A DNA stretch of 64,000 nt from Haloarcula salinisoli (lineage in GTDB: Archaea > Halobacteriota > Halobacteria > Halobacteriales > Haloarculaceae). Location: positions 1,245,677 through 1,309,676 of the forward strand of contig NZ_RKLQ01000002.1 of the NCBI RefSeq assembly GCF_019599405.1. The letters run 5' to 3'. A program made the translations under genes and the position numbers. Below, in pieces: positions 25,829 to 35,059 of this stretch (the stretch's first letter is position 1; every line of letters starts with the position of its first letter). The notes beneath the pieces are model-generated. The model did not search any database. It saw only the letters and a list, made by a program, of their open reading frames with translations, and was not told the DNA's origin.

Positions 25829-27028
25829 ATGCAAGTCGCCGTTTTCGGTGCCGGCTACGCCGGTCTGACGCTCGCGCGAACGCTCGAACGGACCCTCCCA
25901 AGCGACGTCGACCTGGTCGTCGTCGACGAGTCACAGGACCACCTGGTCCAGCACGAACTCCACCGCGTCGTTCGCCGGCCGTCGCTGGCCGACGAGATAA
26001 CTGTCTCCCTCACGGACGCGCTCGACTGTGCGGTTCGGCAGGCGACCGTCACCGACCTCGACGCCGACGCGGGGGTGGCCACCCTCGAAACCCCCGGCGG
26101 AGCCGAGGAGACCCTCGACTACGACGTGGGCGCGGTGTGTCTGGGCGCACGGACCGCCTTCTACGGGCTGGATGGGGTCCGCGAGCACGCGACGCCGCTG
26201 AAACGGCTCGCCGACGCCCGCGAGATACGCCGTACATTCCTCGACCTGGCCGACGGCGACCGCGTCGTCGTCGGCGGCGCGGGTCTGTCGGGCGTGCAGG
26301 TCGCCGGCGAACTCGCCGCGCTGGCTGGTGAGAAAGGGCTGGACGTCGAGGTCTGCCTGCTCGAACAGGAGCCCGAGGTCGCCCCCGCCTTCCCGGCCGC
26401 GTTCCAGCGTGCGGTCCACGACGCCCTGCTCGACGCTGGGGTGTCGGTGCGGACCGGTACGGCCGTCGAGCGCGCCGACGCGGAGACCATCACGCTCACG
26501 ACCGGGAGCGACCTCGACTACGACCAGTTCGTCTGGACCGGCGGCATCCAGGGGTCGCCGGCACTGGACGACGACCGCCCGGTCGTGCGCGCGGACCTCC
26601 GGCTTGGCACATCGACGTTCGCCGTTGGTGACACGGCCCGCGTCGTCGATAGCGACGGGGAAGCCGTTCCGGCCAGCGCGTCGGCGGCCATCCGGGAGGC
26701 CAGCGTGGCCGCCGAGAACATCGAGCGACTGGTCGACCACCGCCGCGAGGACGCGGGCGGGTTCGAGCCGCGGCTCGCTCGCTACCGGTTCGACGTGCCC
26801 GGCTGGCTGGTCTCTGTCGGCGACGACGCCGTGGCGAAGGTGGGGCCGACAGTCCTGACGGGGCGACCGGCACTGGCGCTCAAGACGACCGTCGGCGCGG
26901 GCTATCTGGGCAGCGTCGGCGCGATACAGGAGGCGACGGACCTCGTCCGTGCGGAACTGGGCATCGGCGAGGAGGCGGCCGCCGACCCGGAGCCGGAGGA
27001 CATCGTCGACGTTTCGCAGGCGGAGTAG
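25829..27028 (+). CDS. NDH-2-like FAD/NAD(P)-dependent dehydrogenase
   Basis: A 399-residue flavoprotein with two dinucleotide folds: FAD site FGAGYAG (residues 6-12) and an NAD(P) site VVVGGAGLSGVQVAGELA near residues 147-164. A later SAAIREASVAAENIERL segment and the general layout match the type II NADH dehydrogenase / sulfide-quinone reductase group. The sulfide-quinone reductase cysteines are not evident, so an NADH:quinone dehydrogenase role is preferred. It abuts the convergent GNAT gene with no gap. Confidence 0.85.
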   Translation: MQVAVFGAGYAGLTLARTLERTLPSDVDLVVVDESQDHLVQHELHRVVRRPSLADEITVSLTDALDCAVRQATVTDLDADAGVATLETPGGAEETLDYDVGAVCLGARTAFYGLDGVREHATPLKRLADAREIRRTFLDLADGDRVVVGGAGLSGVQVAGELAALAGEKGLDVEVCLLEQEPEVAPAFPAAFQRAVHDALLDAGVSVRTGTAVERADAETITLTTGSDLDYDQFVWTGGIQGSPALDDDRPVVRADLRLGTSTFAVGDTARVVDSDGEAVPASASAAIREASVAAENIERLVDHRREDAGGFEPRLARYRFDVPGWLVSVGDDAVAKVGPTVLTGRPALALKTTVGAGYLGSVGAIQEATDLVRAELGIGEEAAADPEPEDIVDVSQAE

Positions 27029-28120
27029 CTACCCGGTGTCGAGTTCGAGGAACGTCGTCGACCAGTTATCGTCGTCGGTGAGTCGGACCTCCTGGGGCGC
27101 CCAGGAGTCCAGTGCCCGGACGAGATGTGCGCGGCCGTCGCGGAGATACGACAGCGGCGGCTCTCCCTCGCGGTAGAACCCCTGGGCCCGGAGGACGGGG
27201 CCGGGAATCGTCGATGGTGCGACGAAGAGGTCGGAACTCGGATAGCTCTCCCGTACCTCGGCCAGCAACGCCCCGAGCAACTGCTCGCGGTCCTCGTGGT
27301 CGGTCAGTGGCACCACGTCGGCCACTCTGGTCGTCTCCGGCCCGTACAGCTTTCCCGGCGGTGTCCGCGCGACGACGATGGCCGCGCGCTCGTTACCGGA
27401 CTCGCCCACGAAAGCCGAATAGTTCCAGTTCGGATTCGAGAGCCGCCACCGGTAGAAGGCCGGGTCCCGACGAGCGTGAATCGTCGCCGGCGCGGTGTCG
27501 GCGTAAATGGATGCCAGCGTCTCGACCGGGACCGACTCCTCGTAGTGGACGGACACCGCTGCGGACGTGGTTGCCTGCCGGTCGCGGAGGCGGTTGTGTG
27601 CCGAGACCAGCCCCGTGGCGACGGTGCCGGCGAGCCGGCGGCCCGGTGCCGTGGTTTGGGCGGAAAGCAGCGGCCTGACGTGCTCGACGCGGTAGGCGAC
27701 CGGGACGGTCCCGACCCGTCGCCAGCCCAGCTTCCGGTTGCCCCGCAGGGTCACCTCGTTCGGGAAGTTGAAGAAGAATGCGTGCTCTCGGTTCTCGTAG
27801 CGATCGATGGCCCGCTCGGTCATCCGCGTGAACAGCCCCTGCCGTCGGTGGTCCGGGTGGACCATGGTGTCACAGGGCTGGAGGGCGGGGTACTGCTCCC
27901 CAGCGACAACCATCGGGAGCGCGAAGAAAGCGCGCGCGCCGACCAGGTCGCCGTCCGCCGTGGCGACGACTATGGGGACGTGGTCGACGTAGGGGTTCGA
28001 GACGTACTTCCAGTCGAACCACTCCGGGCTGTGCTGCCAGGAGTCCAGCACGTCGGCGTAGAGGTCGATGAACTGCGCTCTGTCGACTGGTCGGTACCAG
28101 CGGATATTGTAGGTTGACAT
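27029..28120 (-). CDS. GNAT-family N-acetyltransferase
   Basis: A 363-residue protein from ATG 28120 (MSTYNIRWYRPVDRAQFIDLY); an in-frame extension to 28213 looks non-coding. The acetyl-CoA site is in MVHPDHRRQGLFTRMTERAI (residues ~80-100), followed by FFFNFPNEVTLRGNRKLGWRRVG, the usual GNAT end. A second, weaker GNAT-like half follows, as in bi-domain enzymes. Substrate unknown. It ends flush with the convergent dehydrogenase gene. Confidence 0.85.
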   Translation of the reverse strand: MSTYNIRWYRPVDRAQFIDLYADVLDSWQHSPEWFDWKYVSNPYVDHVPIVVATADGDLVGARAFFALPMVVAGEQYPALQPCDTMVHPDHRRQGLFTRMTERAIDRYENREHAFFFNFPNEVTLRGNRKLGWRRVGTVPVAYRVEHVRPLLSAQTTAPGRRLAGTVATGLVSAHNRLRDRQATTSAAVSVHYEESVPVETLASIYADTAPATIHARRDPAFYRWRLSNPNWNYSAFVGESGNERAAIVVARTPPGKLYGPETTRVADVVPLTDHEDREQLLGALLAEVRESYPSSDLFVAPSTIPGPVLRAQGFYREGEPPLSYLRDGRAHLVRALDSWAPQEVRLTDDDNWSTTFLELDTG

Positions 28121-28291
28121 AGGAAACAGCGCGCGCAGTTCGACGGGCACGATGCTTGTTATAACATACTTGCAGCAGGGGTCTGGCCTGACCGCGAACA
28201 TAATCCGGGCCATCGCTCCCTACGGCGACCTTACGGGTCGTAGTAGGGACGTGGCCGGCGAGTAATCGTGGTATCACGTGGCCGTGACGGG

Positions 28292-29341
28292 TCAGCGGCG
28301 ACGGGCGAGGAGGGCCGTCGCGAGGACGGCGACGACTCCACCGACGGCGGTGAAGCCGGGACCGCTCCCGCCAGAGGTGTCACCGTCGACCGTCGCAGGG
28401 GTTGCGCCCTCGACGGCCGAACGCTGGACGTAGACACTCTCGTCGTACCTGTCTGGGTAGAGCTGCCGGGTCACGTTGTGGACACCGTTGACCACGCTCC
28501 GGGGCGCCGGCTGGCTCATGTCACGTTCCCGCACGGTGACGACCGCGTTCTCCTGGCCGGCCGTCGTGCTGGCGTATGGTTCCTCGTCGACGAGGTAGCC
28601 AGTTTGCTCGTGGAGCACGAGATTGTCGGGGTCCAGCTGGAGTAGCACCTCGTCGTTCAACTGCGGGTACTGGGTGTACTCGCTGGCGGCGTTGTCGGCG
28701 CCGGCGGTGGAAAGCACCGCGTCGATGAAGGTGTCGGAGGCAGCGACGTAGCCGCTACCCAGTGGGTAGAGCACGTCGGGACGGTCCTCCACGTCTTCGG
28801 TCAGGTTCCCGACGGCGTCGACGTTGGCGGTCATCCACGCGTTGGTATCGGCGGCACCCTGGCAGTTACCGGTCAGGCGCCCGATACGCGTGGTCGCCTC
28901 GCGGATGTCCTCGATGTCGGTGGGCGATGGGAGGTGGTACACCGTCAACCCGGCGTCGCGGAGTCCCTGGACGTCACCGGCACTGGAGTTGGGCGCGATG
29001 ACGAGGTCCGGGTTCGTCCCGGCGACCTTCTCGCGGCTCACGCCGAAGCCGGCCGAGACGTTCGTCCGGCTTGCAGAGCCCTCCAGATACGAGGCGTACT
29101 GGGTGAGACCGACCACCTGGTCGCGGCCGCCTATCTCCCACATCGTCTGGGCGGCCGAGGGGTTCGTCGTCACCACCCGGTCGGGTCGCTCCTCGATTGT
29201 CACTTCGGTCCCGGTCGCGTCGGTCAGCGTCACCGGGAACGAACAGTTCTGGCCGGACTGGCCCGCGCTCGCGGCCGCCGGCGTGGCCGCCAGCGACGCG
29301 AACACGAGCAGGCCGGCAACGAGTATCACGAGTCGTCGCAT
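28292..29341 (-). CDS. btuF: Cobalamin ABC transporter substrate-binding protein with PGF-CTERM anchor
   Basis: A 349-residue BtuF-like protein. It has a Sec signal peptide (residues 1-25, LVILVAGLLVFASLAATPAAA), a class III binding-protein body (TEVTIEERPDRVVTTNPSAAQTMWEIG, later GTNPDLVIAPNSSAGDVQGLRDAG), a Gly/Ser linker, and a C-terminal sorting signal GPGFTAVGGVVAVLATALLARRR, i.e. a PGF-CTERM tail replaced by a lipid by archaeosortase. It is transcribed divergently from btuC and btuD, its membrane partners. The product captures vitamin B12 or a corrinoid outside the cell. Confidence 0.92.
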   Translation of the reverse strand: MRRLVILVAGLLVFASLAATPAAASAGQSGQNCSFPVTLTDATGTEVTIEERPDRVVTTNPSAAQTMWEIGGRDQVVGLTQYASYLEGSASRTNVSAGFGVSREKVAGTNPDLVIAPNSSAGDVQGLRDAGLTVYHLPSPTDIEDIREATTRIGRLTGNCQGAADTNAWMTANVDAVGNLTEDVEDRPDVLYPLGSGYVAASDTFIDAVLSTAGADNAASEYTQYPQLNDEVLLQLDPDNLVLHEQTGYLVDEEPYASTTAGQENAVVTVRERDMSQPAPRSVVNGVHNVTRQLYPDRYDESVYVQRSAVEGATPATVDGDTSGGSGPGFTAVGGVVAVLATALLARRR

Positions 29342-29366
29342 CGTCCCTACCGCTGACGGCGAACAA

Positions 29367-29376
29367 TAAATATTTA
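29367..29376. promoter_or_regulatory. Palindromic TATA element shared by divergent btuF and btuC
   Basis: TAAATATTTA is a perfect 10-bp palindrome, the only AT-rich stretch in the 59-bp btuF-btuC gap. Its right edge is 25 nt from the btuC GTG (29401) and its left edge 26 nt from the btuF ATG (29341). Both are the standard distance for leaderless haloarchaeal transcription, so one element can serve both directions. Confidence 0.7.
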
Positions 29377-29400
29377 CCTACTGCAAGTGGGTTTTCAGAC

Positions 29401-30471
29401 GTGCGAACCCACCGAAAGACGGCCGTCTGGTCGGTCGCGCTCACGGCACTGCTCGCCCTCGTCGTCACGGCGAGCGCCGCGGTGGGCCCGGTGTGGATTC
29501 CGCCCGACGTCGTGGCCCAGGTCCTCCTCAACGCTATCGTGGTGCCGACGGCCTTCGACGTCTCCGGGACGGCCATCGACGTGACGACCCAGCCGGTCTT
29601 TCGGTTCCGCGTCTCGCGGCTCCAGCGACTCATCGTCATGAACGTTCGGCTCCCGCGCATCCTGCTCGCCGCCGTGGTCGGCTTCGCGCTCGCCGCGGCC
29701 GGCACTATCATGCAGGGCATCTTCCGCAATCCGATGGCCGACCCCTCCATCATCGGCGTCTCCTCGGGCGCGGCGGTCGGTGCCGTCGGCTTCATCGTCG
29801 TCGGCGGAACGCTCCCCTTCGGACTGGGGCTTCGGGCGGCCGCCTTCGCCGGGGCGCTGGTCTCGGCCTTCGGCGTCTACCTCATCGCGACCGAGGGCGG
29901 CCGGACGCCCGTGGCGACCCTGCTGCTCGCGGGCGTCGCCGTCCAGACGTTCCTGGGTGCGGCCGTCTCCTTTCTCCTGCTCAACGCCGGCGAGAGCATC
30001 CGCCGGGCGCTGTTCTGGCTGATGGGCCACCTCAAGGGGGCCGCGTGGCCGGAGGTCTGGTCCAGCCTCGCGCTGGTCGCTGTCCCCTTCGCACTCTTGC
30101 TCGTCTACGCCCGTGACCTGAACGTCATGCTGCTGGGCGAGGAGGACGCCCAGAGCCTGGGTATCGAGGTCGAGCGCACGAAACGGATACTGCTCGCGCT
30201 GGCCTCCCTGGCCACCGCCGCGGGCGTCGCCGTCGCCGGTATCATCGGCTTCGTCGGGCTCATCGTCCCCCACGTGATGCGACTGCTCGTGGGGCCGGAC
30301 CACCGCATCTTGCTGCCCACGTCGGCACTGGCCGGGGCCTCCTTCCTCGTGGCGACGGATACGCTGGCCCGCTCGGGCAGCACGGAACTGCCGGTGGGCA
30401 TCGTCACAGCTGCGCTCGGCGCGCCCTTCTTCCTCTACCTGCTACGAAAGCGGGAGGTCCACGAGCTGTGA
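29401..30471 (+). CDS. btuC: Cobalamin ABC transporter permease
   Basis: GTG 29401 is chosen because it lies 25 nt after the TATA palindrome and gives a charged start (RTHRKTAVWSV) just before the first helix; an in-frame extension to 29197 overlaps btuF and is rejected. The 356-residue FecCD/BtuC protein has VRLPRILLAAVVGFALAAAG, SIIGVSSGAAVGAVGF and the coupling region GIIGFVGLIVPHVMRLLVG. It overlaps btuD by 4 nt (GTGA). It forms the B12 channel. Confidence 0.92.
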   Translation: MRTHRKTAVWSVALTALLALVVTASAAVGPVWIPPDVVAQVLLNAIVVPTAFDVSGTAIDVTTQPVFRFRVSRLQRLIVMNVRLPRILLAAVVGFALAAAGTIMQGIFRNPMADPSIIGVSSGAAVGAVGFIVVGGTLPFGLGLRAAAFAGALVSAFGVYLIATEGGRTPVATLLLAGVAVQTFLGAAVSFLLLNAGESIRRALFWLMGHLKGAAWPEVWSSLALVAVPFALLLVYARDLNVMLLGEEDAQSLGIEVERTKRILLALASLATAAGVAVAGIIGFVGLIVPHVMRLLVGPDHRILLPTSALAGASFLVATDTLARSGSTELPVGIVTAALGAPFFLYLLRKREVHEL

Positions 30472-31745
30472 GCGACCCTGCCCCGAGACCGGACGGCCAC
30501 GACGGCGAGCCGATTCCGATGCTCAGCGCCGAGGACATCTCGGTGTCGCTGGGCGGGACGCAGATACTCTCTGACGTGTCGCTGACGGCGGAGTGTGGCG
30601 ACGTCGTCGGCCTCGTCGGCCCGAACGGCGCCGGCAAGACGACGACGCTCCGGTTGCTCCGGGCGACGCTCTCGCCCGACAGCGGCACCGTTCGCGTCGC
30701 CGGCGACCCAATCGACGGGCTCTCCTCGAAGCAGGTGAGCCAGCGGGTCGCCAGCACGCCACAGGCGACGGAGCTGTCCTTCGAGTTCACCGTCCGGCAG
30801 GCGGTCGAGATGGGTCGGACCCCCCATCTCGGCCGGTTCGAGCGGGCCGACAGCGGCGACCGCGAGGTCGTCGCGGCGGCGATGGAACGGGTGGACGTGG
30901 CCCGCTTTGCCGACCGCCCCGTCACCTCGCTGTCCGGCGGTGAGCGCCAGCGGGTGCTGCTGGCCCGCGCCCTCGCCCAGGAGACGCCCGTCCTGTTGCT
31001 CGACGAGCCCACCTCGAACCTCGACATCAACCACGCCGTCAACACGCTGGAGCTGGTCGCCGACCTCGCTCGTGAGGGCAAGACCGCCGTCGCGGCCATC
31101 CACGACCTGAACCTCGCCGCGCGGTACTGCGACGAACTCGTCTTGCTGGCCGGCGGCGAGGTCCGCGCGGCGGGCCCGCCACGCGAGGTACTGACCACGC
31201 CGACGCTCCGGGACGCGTTCGACGCCGAGACGCTCGTCACCGGCCAGCCCGCCACCGACGCGCCGCTGGTGACCGCCCTCGCCGACCGCGACCCGCTCGA
31301 CCGGACCGTCCACGTCGTCGGCACCGGCGGGCAGGCCGCCGGCGCCCTGACCCGACTGGTCGCCGTCGGTGCGACCGTCTCCGTCGGCGTCGTGCCAACG
31401 GGCGACGCGGCCGCCGAGCGGGCCCGCGACCTGGACTGCGAGGCCGTCACGGTGCCGCCGTTTGCCGGCGTCGATGGCAACTCCGTCTCGCGGGCGACCG
31501 AGCTGGCCCGGGCGGCCGACGCCGTCGTGGTCGCCGGGGACGTGGGTGACGCCAACGAGTCCGTCGTCGCGGCGGCGCGGCGGCTGGTCGCTGTCGACGG
31601 CGAAGGCGTACCCGCCATCGACTCCCCGCGGACGATAGTGGCGACCGTCGACGAACTCCCGGCGGCCGTCGCGGGGGTCGCCACTCGCAACGGCGGGCCG
31701 GACGCGGAGCGCCGCGTCGAGTCGAGCAAACAGCAAGACCGATAG
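30468..31745 (+). CDS. btuD: Cobalamin ABC transporter ATP-binding protein with C-terminal extension
   Basis: 425 residues from GTG 30468 (overlapping the btuC stop). The first ~260 residues are a BtuD/FepC ATPase: GPNGAGKTT, LSGGERQ, VLLLDEPTSNLDI. The remaining ~165 residues form an extra alpha/beta domain (VHVVGTGGQAAGALTRLVAVGATVSVGVV, later VVVAGDVGDANESVVAAARRLV) absent from bacterial BtuD. Halobacterium BtuD is also longer than bacterial BtuD, so the extension seems a haloarchaeal trait. It may sense ligand or regulate transport; its function is not known to me. Confidence 0.9.
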   Translation: MSDPAPRPDGHDGEPIPMLSAEDISVSLGGTQILSDVSLTAECGDVVGLVGPNGAGKTTTLRLLRATLSPDSGTVRVAGDPIDGLSSKQVSQRVASTPQATELSFEFTVRQAVEMGRTPHLGRFERADSGDREVVAAAMERVDVARFADRPVTSLSGGERQRVLLARALAQETPVLLLDEPTSNLDINHAVNTLELVADLAREGKTAVAAIHDLNLAARYCDELVLLAGGEVRAAGPPREVLTTPTLRDAFDAETLVTGQPATDAPLVTALADRDPLDRTVHVVGTGGQAAGALTRLVAVGATVSVGVVPTGDAAAERARDLDCEAVTVPPFAGVDGNSVSRATELARAADAVVVAGDVGDANESVVAAARRLVAVDGEGVPAIDSPRTIVATVDELPAAVAGVATRNGGPDAERRVESSKQQDR

Positions 31746-31767
31746 CGGTCTGGGTCCTACCCCGCCC

Positions 31768-34131
31768 GTGGACGACACTATCGCGTGGCTGCGGGGCCGG
31801 CCCTACTACGAGGGCCAGATAGTCGACGAGCGGACGGTCCCCGGCCGGGCGGCGACGACCGCCGACTGCGACCTCGACTCGCGTCTGGCCGGTGTCCTCG
31901 CCGACGAGGGCATCACCGACCTTTACACCCACCAGACCGCCGCTATCGATGGCGTCCGGGACGGCGACAACGTCGTCCTCGCGACCGAGACCGCGAGCGG
32001 CAAGAGCCTCGCCTACACGGTGCCCGCCTTCGAGCGGGCGCTGGACCGACGGGCGACGACGCTCTACGTCGCCCCGCAGGTCGCGCTCATCAACGACCAG
32101 ACGGAGACGCTCTCGGAACTGGCACAGGGGCTGGGCTTTGCCTCGGGGGTCTCTGTCGCCCAGTACACCGGCCGCCAGTCGAAAAGCGAGAAAGAGGCCA
32201 TCCGTGAGCGCCAGCCCACCGTCCTGCTGACGACGCCGGATATGCTCCACTACGGTATCCTGCCCCACGCCCACCGGCTGTGGGACTGGTTCTTCTCGCG
32301 GCTGGAGACCGTCGTCATAGACGAGGTCCACGGCTATCGGGGCATCTTCGGGAGTCACGTCTCGCTGGTGATGCGGCGACTCGCCCGCATCGCCGAGCGT
32401 TTCGACAGCGACCCCGAGTGGGTCTGCTGTTCGGCGACCATCGGGAACCCGGTCGAACACGCCGCCACCGTCACCGGACAGCCCGACGACTCCTTCGTGC
32501 TGGTCGACGAGGACACCTCCGCCAGCGGGCCGCGCCACTGGCTGCTGTGGAACCCGCCCGAATACGAGGCCGGGGACGGGTGGGGCAGCGGCCGCCGCAA
32601 ATCCAGCCACGTCGAGACCAAGCGGCTGTTCGTCGACCTCGTCGAGCGCGGGCTCCAGACGGTGGTCTTTGCCGGCTCGCGCCAGACCGCCGAGCGCTAC
32701 GCGGGCGACAGCGCCGACGAACTCCGCTCGCGGGGCCACCACGACCTCGCCGACGGCGTGGGCGCGTATCAGGCAGCACTCACCAACGAGAAACGCCGCG
32801 AGCTGGAGTCGCGCCTGCAGTCGGGCGACCTCCGTGGCGTCTGGTCGACCAGTGCGCTGGAACTGGGCGTCGACGTGGGCGGGCTCGACGCCGTGCTCAT
32901 CGACGGCTACCCCGGCACGCGGATGCGGGCCTTCCAGCAGGCCGGTCGCGCCGGTCGGGGGACCGACCCCGCGCTGGTCGCGCTGGTCGGCGGCGAGGAC
33001 CAGCTCGACCAGTACGTCCTGCGAAACCCCGAAACGCTGTTCGAGAAACCGGCCGAGCAGGCGGTCACGAACCCGGAAAACGACCAGCTGCTGCCAGACC
33101 ACGTGCTCGCGGCGGCGGGCGAGAACTGGCTCTCGGCCGACGACGACCGCCACTTCGGCCCGACGTTTCCCGATATCGTGGCGGACCTCGAATCGGCGGA
33201 CAAGCTCGAGCGCCGGAGCACGGACCAGGGGATTCGGTGGACGTCGAACGGCCGGCCCCACCACGACATGAGCCTCCGGACGGTTGACGACCGCGAGGTG
33301 AAACTGGTCGCGAAGGGCGACGTCATCGCCCGCCTGCCCTTCGAGGACGCCCTCAGGGACGCCCATCCCGGCGCCGTCTACCACCACCAGGGGCGCCGCT
33401 ACGAGGTGACCGACCTTGACCTCTCGGCCGGCGTCGCACAGCTCGACCGGACGTGGGCCGACTTCTACACCCGCGTCCTTCACGACAAGACCATCACCGT
33501 CGAGGCCGACCTGCAGGAGCGCCCCCTCCCCACGCGGGAAGACGTGCCCGTCCGCTTTGCCTCGGTGACGATGCGCAAGCAGATTACGGGCTACGAGCGC
33601 CGCGACGGCTCCTCGGGGGAGGTACTGGGCCAGCGCCCGCTCGACCTCCCCGAGACCAGCCTGGAGACCAAAGCGATGTACTACACGGTGCCCGAGGACC
33701 TCCACGCCGAGATTCTCGCCGGGGAGTACGGGGCGCCGACCGACGGAGCGACGGGCGAGGCCGCCACCGACGGCGGGAGCGGTGATTTCCCCGGCTCGAT
33801 TCACGCCGCCGAACACGCCATGATATCGATGTTCCCCTTCGAGTATCTCTGTGACCGGGGCGACATCGGAGGCCTGTCGACGCCGCTGCATCCTCATACC
33901 GGCGAGCCGACCATCTTCATCTACGACGGCTACCCCGGTGGTATCGGCCTGAACAGAGCGGCCTATCACGACGTGACGCCGCTGATGGAGACCACGCTGT
34001 CGATGCTCCGGTCCTGTGACTGTGCGTCGGGCTGTCCGGCCTGCGTGCAGTCGCCCCACTGTGGCAACGCCAACGACCCGCTGGACAAACACGGCGCCGT
34101 CCACCTGCTGGACGGATTGACGGGCAACTGA
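31768..34131 (+). CDS. MrfA/Hrq1-like DEAD/DEAH helicase with DUF1998 domain
   Basis: 787 residues from GTG 31768. An SF2 helicase core has motif I TETASGKS (73-80), motif II DEVH (185-188) and motif VI QQAGRAGRG (~390-398). The C-terminal DUF1998 zinc region has CDCASGCPACVQSPHC around residues 750-765. This architecture defines the Hrq1/MrfA family (B. subtilis YprA/MrfA acts on mitomycin-type crosslinks; yeast Hrq1 is RecQ4-like). A DNA-repair role is inferred. It lies 22 bp after btuD and may share its transcript. Confidence 0.92.
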   Translation: MDDTIAWLRGRPYYEGQIVDERTVPGRAATTADCDLDSRLAGVLADEGITDLYTHQTAAIDGVRDGDNVVLATETASGKSLAYTVPAFERALDRRATTLYVAPQVALINDQTETLSELAQGLGFASGVSVAQYTGRQSKSEKEAIRERQPTVLLTTPDMLHYGILPHAHRLWDWFFSRLETVVIDEVHGYRGIFGSHVSLVMRRLARIAERFDSDPEWVCCSATIGNPVEHAATVTGQPDDSFVLVDEDTSASGPRHWLLWNPPEYEAGDGWGSGRRKSSHVETKRLFVDLVERGLQTVVFAGSRQTAERYAGDSADELRSRGHHDLADGVGAYQAALTNEKRRELESRLQSGDLRGVWSTSALELGVDVGGLDAVLIDGYPGTRMRAFQQAGRAGRGTDPALVALVGGEDQLDQYVLRNPETLFEKPAEQAVTNPENDQLLPDHVLAAAGENWLSADDDRHFGPTFPDIVADLESADKLERRSTDQGIRWTSNGRPHHDMSLRTVDDREVKLVAKGDVIARLPFEDALRDAHPGAVYHHQGRRYEVTDLDLSAGVAQLDRTWADFYTRVLHDKTITVEADLQERPLPTREDVPVRFASVTMRKQITGYERRDGSSGEVLGQRPLDLPETSLETKAMYYTVPEDLHAEILAGEYGAPTDGATGEAATDGGSGDFPGSIHAAEHAMISMFPFEYLCDRGDIGGLSTPLHPHTGEPTIFIYDGYPGGIGLNRAAYHDVTPLMETTLSMLRSCDCASGCPACVQSPHCGNANDPLDKHGAVHLLDGLTGN

Positions 34132-34133
34132 AC

Positions 34134-34997
34134 TCAGTCCGAGACCTCGGGCGCGGGATCGTGGACGGCCAGGTCGCCAGTCACGTCGTGCTGGGTCGTC
34201 TCACTCAGGTCGATTCCCGCCGTGCGACACTCCTCGTTGACCCGGCGGACGAACGTCGATCGCACGGCCGGGAGTCGGTTCCGGCGCTCGTTGGGAATCC
34301 AGACCCGACCGACGACGAGGACCGCGGTCGAACCGAGTTCGCTGACACCGACGATGGGTTCTGGTTTCTCGAGGACGTGGTCCAGTTCGCGTGCGACGTC
34401 CCTGACGATGGTCTCGAGCGCCGAAACGTCGGTGTCGTAGGGGATGCCGAACTCGTAGGAGATGCCGATAGGGCCCGTCGAGGTCCGGTTGGTCACCGTC
34501 CCGGTCGCCAGTTCGGTGTTCGGGACGACGATGCGTTCGTTGTTCGGCGTCCGAACCCGCGTCACCCGCAGGTCGATGTCGACGATGACGCCGCGCTTGC
34601 CGTCCCACTCGATGGTGTCGCCGACGTTCAGGTCCGGGTCGGTGACGATGAACGCGCCCGAGACGAAGTTCCCGAGGACGTCCTGTGCGGCCAGGCCGAC
34701 GGCGACGGTGAGCCCGGCAGCGACGAGGGTAGACCCCGCGAGCGCGCCGCGAAAGCCCGCGGCCTGCGCGGCGGCGACGAGGGTCACGCCGATGACGAGG
34801 AGGTGGGTCGCACTCCCGAGCGCGCTCTGTACGGTCCGGTCGATACCCGACCGGGAGAGCCCCCAGCGAACCGCCGGGACGACGAGCAACCGACCGACGA
34901 GATACACCGTCGCGGCGACGACGAGGAAGGTCGCGCCGTCTTGGGCGAGCTGTGCGTACACGGAGGCGAGATCGACACTCGGGACGGGCAACTGCAT
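34134..34997 (-). CDS. MscS-family mechanosensitive channel
   Basis: 287 residues from ATG 34997. Three membrane helices lie in the first ~120 residues. The pore helix is AAGLTVAVGLAAQDVLGNFVSGAFI, then the MscS beta domain VGDTIEWDGKRGVIVDIDLRVTRVRTPNNERIVVPNTEL, and a soluble vestibule. It opens on membrane tension to release solutes during hypo-osmotic shock, relevant for a halophile. An upstream in-frame start (35051) adds 18 residues with no helix and is less likely. It ends 2 nt from the convergent helicase gene. Confidence 0.93.
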   Translation of the reverse strand: MQLPVPSVDLASVYAQLAQDGATFLVVAATVYLVGRLLVVPAVRWGLSRSGIDRTVQSALGSATHLLVIGVTLVAAAQAAGFRGALAGSTLVAAGLTVAVGLAAQDVLGNFVSGAFIVTDPDLNVGDTIEWDGKRGVIVDIDLRVTRVRTPNNERIVVPNTELATGTVTNRTSTGPIGISYEFGIPYDTDVSALETIVRDVARELDHVLEKPEPIVGVSELGSTAVLVVGRVWIPNERRNRLPAVRSTFVRRVNEECRTAGIDLSETTQHDVTGDLAVHDPAPEVSD

Positions 34998-35059
34998 AGG
35001 GGCCTTTCCGGGGCCCACATCATGAATCCCGGTTGCCGGACTCCGCTCCAACCGGGACG

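Noticed and set aside
29342-29400. Cobalamin riboswitch between btuF and btuC
   Set aside because: The gap is only 59 bp, too short for the aptamer, and both starts look leaderless.
31447-34104. Long open frame (885 codons) on the minus strand across the MrfA-like helicase
   Set aside because: It is the mirror of the helicase codons in GC-rich DNA. It is strongly arginine/glycine biased, lacks domains, and crosses the btuD end as well.
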